Below, in pieces: positions 59,869 through 64,000 of a stretch of 64,000 nt of DNA. Numbering within the stretch: position 1 is the first letter of the stretch; every line of letters starts with the position of its first letter. The notes beneath the pieces were generated by a model. The model made no database searches, was not told where the DNA came from, and worked only from the letters and a program-made list of their open reading frames with translations. Made by a program: the position numbers and the translations under genes. The stretch is taken from positions 100,960,687 through 101,024,686 of the forward strand of contig CM061226.1 in NCBI GenBank assembly GCA_030844895.1, given 5' to 3'. Source of the stretch: Ambrosia x helenae. Lineage: Eukaryota > Streptophyta > Magnoliopsida > Asterales > Asteraceae.

Positions 59869-61332
59869 ATAACACCCCAACCGATGGCGGAATCATCAAG
59901 GTGTCACGTAGTGACGATTGTTCAAAAGCACATGGTACTAAAATGTAAATATATTATTGAATAATTTAAATTGTCTTACATGGATGAAATAGGAAAAATA
60001 CATAAGTCTGAACAAAACATGAAATTTGAAATAAATTATTTAAAGCAAGCACTAAAATCCAATGCTATGGAACTAAGATCGAACTGCACCTGAAACACGT
60101 ACAAAATAAGTTTTGTCAACATATGAAATATTGGTGAGCATTCCTAGTTTTAATACATATAGTAAGTTGGAAAATGTTATACAATTCAAGTGCAGAGCTA
60201 CAGTGCATTTATGTAAACTATGTGTCATACAAATGAGCGAAATCAATCCTGTGACTGTATAAATGTACTAAAATGAACGGCGGTGTACTTATCCAATAAA
60301 TGGATAATAACTTAACAATGACCATGGATTCTCCGATGAAAAAGGGGGAGAATCACCTAGGTGGTTTGTCAATCCAATAGCGTTATCCAATGTTAAGGTC
60401 GGCTCGTACATGGTTAATGATTTCACTAAGTACAAATGTATTCTACATGTAAACGTCTAAGCATAAAGCACGTATGTAAGCAAATGCACAATGAACTAGA
60501 ATTGTATTGTAAAAATGTGAACTTGTATTTGTATTTTGTATAACTGTACATGTAACACCCCAAAAGTTAATACAGACAAAAAGGGGATAGGAAATACTCA
60601 CATTCGCCAAATGACTAGATGACTAAGCGAGCGTGAAAATGCGAGCAATCCAAAAATTCAACAACGAAACTAGTCCAATTTAGAAGAAAAGAAACCGAAT
60701 AGGAAAAAATATCAAGCTTCCAATTCGCCAATTACAAGAGCTTATAATCAAAGCTTCAAATGTAGAAGTAATATACTCTAGAAGAAAGGTATGAGGAAGA
60801 GTTTAATCGAATTGAAACAATCGATTTAGAGGTGCAAAGTATAATGGGTCATAGGTGGGTTTTTATACTAGTTTTGGATTCAATTAGGCTTTAAAATTGG
60901 TCAACACAATAAAGTAAGGTTTTAAGATGAATTGACTATTTGACTAGGACTTTGACTGAGACTTTGACTAGGACTTTTGACTAGGACTTTGACTGGAACT
61001 TTGACTGTTTGACTGTCTTAGCAGACCGCGAGGGCTAAAAAAAAATAATTTTTCTAATTTAATCAATTTTAAGTTATAGACTTGTTTCCTTCTGTTTCTA
61101 AGTTGTTTTAGGACCGAAAATTAAGGGCTTTGAGTATCAAGGTCTGAAACATACGTGCTCGGGTGTAGATGTGAGTATAAAACGTGCATACTTTTACTTA
61201 TAAAAATTGTAAGTTTTATTAAATTGTGAATTTTGGTCCTATTAAAATACGAGGGTTAAAAATGAAAATTTTGAAATAGTTGAGAAACCAATTATGCACA
61301 TTTATGAAAAGTGAAGGGTGCAGGTTGTCACA
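59865..61332 (-). repeat. LTR of family A (short form), reverse
   Basis: Minus strand from TGTGACAACC (61332) to the ATCGGTTGGGGTG end at 59873, with a 3-bp insertion in the terminal TGTTACA. Homologous to 11066-12315, including the AGTCAAA minisatellite (60935-61015), TATA (~60860) and a donor/acceptor pair (60601 to 60090, 512 nt; donor AAT|GTGAGT). Confidence 0.87.
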
Positions 61333-61345
61333 GTCTCCCCTACTT
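61333..61345 (-). other. polypurine tract, reverse
   Basis: AAGTAGGGGAGAC on the minus strand, matching the PPT at 2683-2696. Confidence 0.82.
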
Positions 61346-64000
61346 TAGAAAATTTTGTCCCGAAATTAATTTCAAGTGAAGGTTTCCATGAAATAAAAGA
61401 CATTTATAAAAAGGCAAGTAGATTTTAAGACATGAATCAACCATGATTTGACAAAGTTTGAAGTAGTTTTTTAATACCCAAAATAAGAGTTTGAAAATCC
61501 TTAAAGTTTGACCCAAGGTTAGAGAATTAAGAGTTTATAATGAGCAAGGTTTGAGAAAAGTATGTAATGGGTGAGGGAAGGGCAGTGTTATAGTAGCTTT
61601 CCTTACTTTAGAGAAGTTTCTGAGCGAACTTTATTAAGGACGTGCAACAGGATTTCGACTAACAGAGAGTGTAAGAGTATACAAAGTTTGTGTTTTCTGT
61701 GTGGATGGTCCAGAGAAAGACTCTAGGAATTCGAATTGAAGCTCGTGTAAGAACATTCTTATTGAAAATGCTAGCTATTAGTCAACGATATAATAAAGAG
61801 ATAGTAATGGGTAGGTTCTTGGTCAGACTCCTAGTCCGCTCCTGCAGTATCGCTCGTGCTTATATATAGGGTGTACCGCAGCTAACCCACCACACTACTG
61901 ATACTTTGGACTCGTACTAATTGTCTACTAATAGACTAAGTAGAATCACACACCACCCTCATGTACCTGTAAATCCATGATTGCGTTCCGGACCGTAATC
62001 ATCGATTTACCTTACACTAGGGTGCTATGCTTTTCCATAACACTAACATAAGTAATACAAGAAACAATGCGTGCAACCAAAATGTGTTAAGTAGTAGATA
62101 CTGCTCAAGTATAAGATGCGGTTAGAGGTTCTTCCCCTTTCAGGTTCACCCTTAGCCGTAATGAGATTAATATGTAAGTATAAGACATGATTAGGGATTC
62201 TTCACCTTTCGGGTTCACCCTTAACCGGTAAATTTCTGTTCACATCATTGGGCTCTAAACAACCATATTGATAAACTCTGAGGATTACATCGTTCCCCTC
62301 AGGTTAGAGGAATACTTTGAACCGAGTCGTACATGGGAACTGGCTTAGATCCCATACGAGCTATCAATTAGTATGTTAGTTGGCCATGATGATGAACAAA
62401 ATAATGTAAAGTATAACAGGGTTTTGCTCACAACCAAAAAAAAAATATGCATAACAAATATGCGTTCATGTAAGTATATAAGTAAAGCATAAAATTTCGA
62501 TCGAAAGAATAGCATAACGTAAATCGAGTAAATCACACAATTTGCACAAAATGAAAGTAAACGAGTTAAATTAATGCTCAAAACTAGTGTTGTAAGAATA
62601 ACTATTAATAACTAGTGCGAGAATAGTTGCGAATAACGCGTGAAAATAACTACCAACAAAAGAATAATACAAAGATAATAAGATAATGTACGAACGTAAC
62701 TATAAATAAAATGGTGTAAAAAAATAATGAAATTTACTGTAAATGAAAGTGCGTAGAACAGACGTATAGTCTACTGGTATGAGGATAACTTTTTGGAAAC
62801 CGAAGAATGTTTTAAGTTCAAAACAGGTTCACTTGAAAATATTTCGTAGGTACACATTTTCATGTGTTTACGAGAAGTCGAGTTTGAAAAGTGTTATAAG
62901 GTGTATTATTAGTTGCAAATTCCTCCCGAAAACATATATTGGATACGTTATATGAAAACATGCAGATTTACATTTGATTTGTAAAATATGCAATGCAAGT
63001 TTATAAAATGCAAGATGAAACCATTTTATGAAGTGTGTGTAAATCTAATGTGTTACGAAAGACCAAGATTTAAAATGATGTGAAGGTTGTGAATGATCCT
63101 AGATGCCTTGACGAATTTTGGAAAATAAAATTGTCTGTATTTAAACATTTCTTTAACTTGTGGGTTGAAAAGTCAGAAATATTTAATTGTTATGAAATGT
63201 TGAGAAAATCGAAGTGTTACCCGTTAAGACTGGGTAAACTTGAAACCTTTTAAATTTTCAAACTTTTACGAAATTTATACATTGAAAGATCATTTATTTG
63301 CAGGATCGTTAAGGCATCTCTTTGGGCTCATAGCGGGCTATTTGTTTCAAGGCACAAGGTGTATGAAAAGTGTGTTCTAATTTGGCGAATAGACTTTGTG
63401 AAAAGACTTTATAGAATAAGTTGTCAAATTAATCGTTTTAGAGAGTAGTGTACTAGTGCGTATCGTGTAGGTAGGCAATTATGTATGAGTTTAGTCTGAC
63501 TAAGAAGTTCTAACTAATGGTAGTTGGCTATGGCTTAGGAGATTGGGTGCAGAAATATTAGTATTAGGTATATGAGGATATACTGTGACTTCGATCAAGT
63601 AAGTTTGTAAACATGAAGGTATAAAACAGGTTGAAATAATAAGTTTGGAAAAACCATGTTCATTTTTAACTGTATGATGACGTAACATTCCTAAAATCAG
63701 GATGTGATCAAAGTTAAACACAGAGTTTAAAACTAAAGTCGTGGGTAAAAATGTTTTAACGCAAAACGAGTAATACCTTATAGTGTAAAAATCATGAGCA
63801 TAAGTGAAATAGTGTAAGCTTTAATGCGATAATATATCGAACAAAAGTTTTAGTAATGATGATAAGGGATTTAAAAGCGAATGATCAATGAATAATGGCA
63901 TATGAAACATCAAGTGATTAAATGGAATCTTCAAATGATAAACAAACATAAATATCAATGATATAAAACATTGGAATTGTTTCTATAGGAAACTTTGACC
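61346..64000 (-). mobile_element. interior of a non-autonomous gypsy element (LARD-like)
   Basis: Lies on the internal side of the PPT where pol should be, but has no ORF over ~80 codons and no RT or integrase motif. The first bases (minus strand ...TTTCGGGACAAAATTTTC before the PPT) resemble the end of gypsy coding regions. A ~50-bp motif (TTCGGGTTCACCCTTA type) is repeated at 62110-62160 and 62178-62228. Confidence 0.6.

Overview
The window looks like repeat-filled plant nuclear DNA. It is AT-rich and carries (TA)n tracts, Ty3/gypsy and Ty1/copia LTR elements, CACTA, hAT and PIF/Harbinger DNA transposons, LINEs and SINE-like retroposons. The string read from one LTR end (TPQPMAETSGCHV on the reverse strand), the LTR sizes and the PB1-like and FAR1-like fragments are familiar to me from Asteraceae (daisy family) genomes. 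That taxonomic guess is recognition, not proof. I see no intact host gene, structural RNA gene, CRISPR array or virus genome.

Layout. 1-5178: 3' part of a gypsy element with a 2.5 kb LTR (family A), inserted in an LTR of a second gypsy family (family B, remnant 5179-5553). 5554-9433: short repeats and a run of three MITEs joined by (TA)n tracts, plus a broken Myb-like transposon ORF. 9434-24540: a CACTA element that carries a reverse family B solo LTR (10559-14402, itself split by a family A solo LTR at 11066-12315) and a second complete CACTA element (14597-21949), which holds another family B solo LTR and a LINE fragment. 24541-32065: palindrome repeats, MITEs, SINE-like and Helitron-like pieces, a PB1-like coding fragment. 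32061-43935: a reverse-strand LINE fused to a gypsy integrase remnant and split by a family A solo LTR and a complete copia element. 44831-45602: a Tourist MITE and a SINE. 45406-59378: a ~4.2 kb tandem duplication whose first copy now contains a 7 kb 5'-truncated CACTA element with a readable multi-exon transposase gene. 59551-64000: an Athila-like fragment, then a reverse LTR and non-coding interior of a non-autonomous gypsy element.

How it works together. Almost everything is parasitic DNA in layers, and many boundaries are certified by target-site duplications: TAATC, GAGAC, AAAAT, TTT, ACTGTAAC, AGAATCAA, TAA and 14-17 bp for retroposons. The autonomous machinery is broken everywhere: gypsy pol by one frameshift and one stop, LINE ORF1 by three stops, CACTA transposase by one stop.

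The most novel signals are in the LTRs. Two family A LTRs each carry a divergent pair of tRNA-like Pol III units (box A, box B, T-run terminator) and three hairpins whose arms differ between copies by compensating changes. Six full LTRs of families A and B (plus one acceptor-only fragment) hold a splice-donor/acceptor pair bounding a 450-512 nt putative intron. Family B LTRs carry copy-specific inverted-motif arrays just upstream of a TATA box at a fixed offset.
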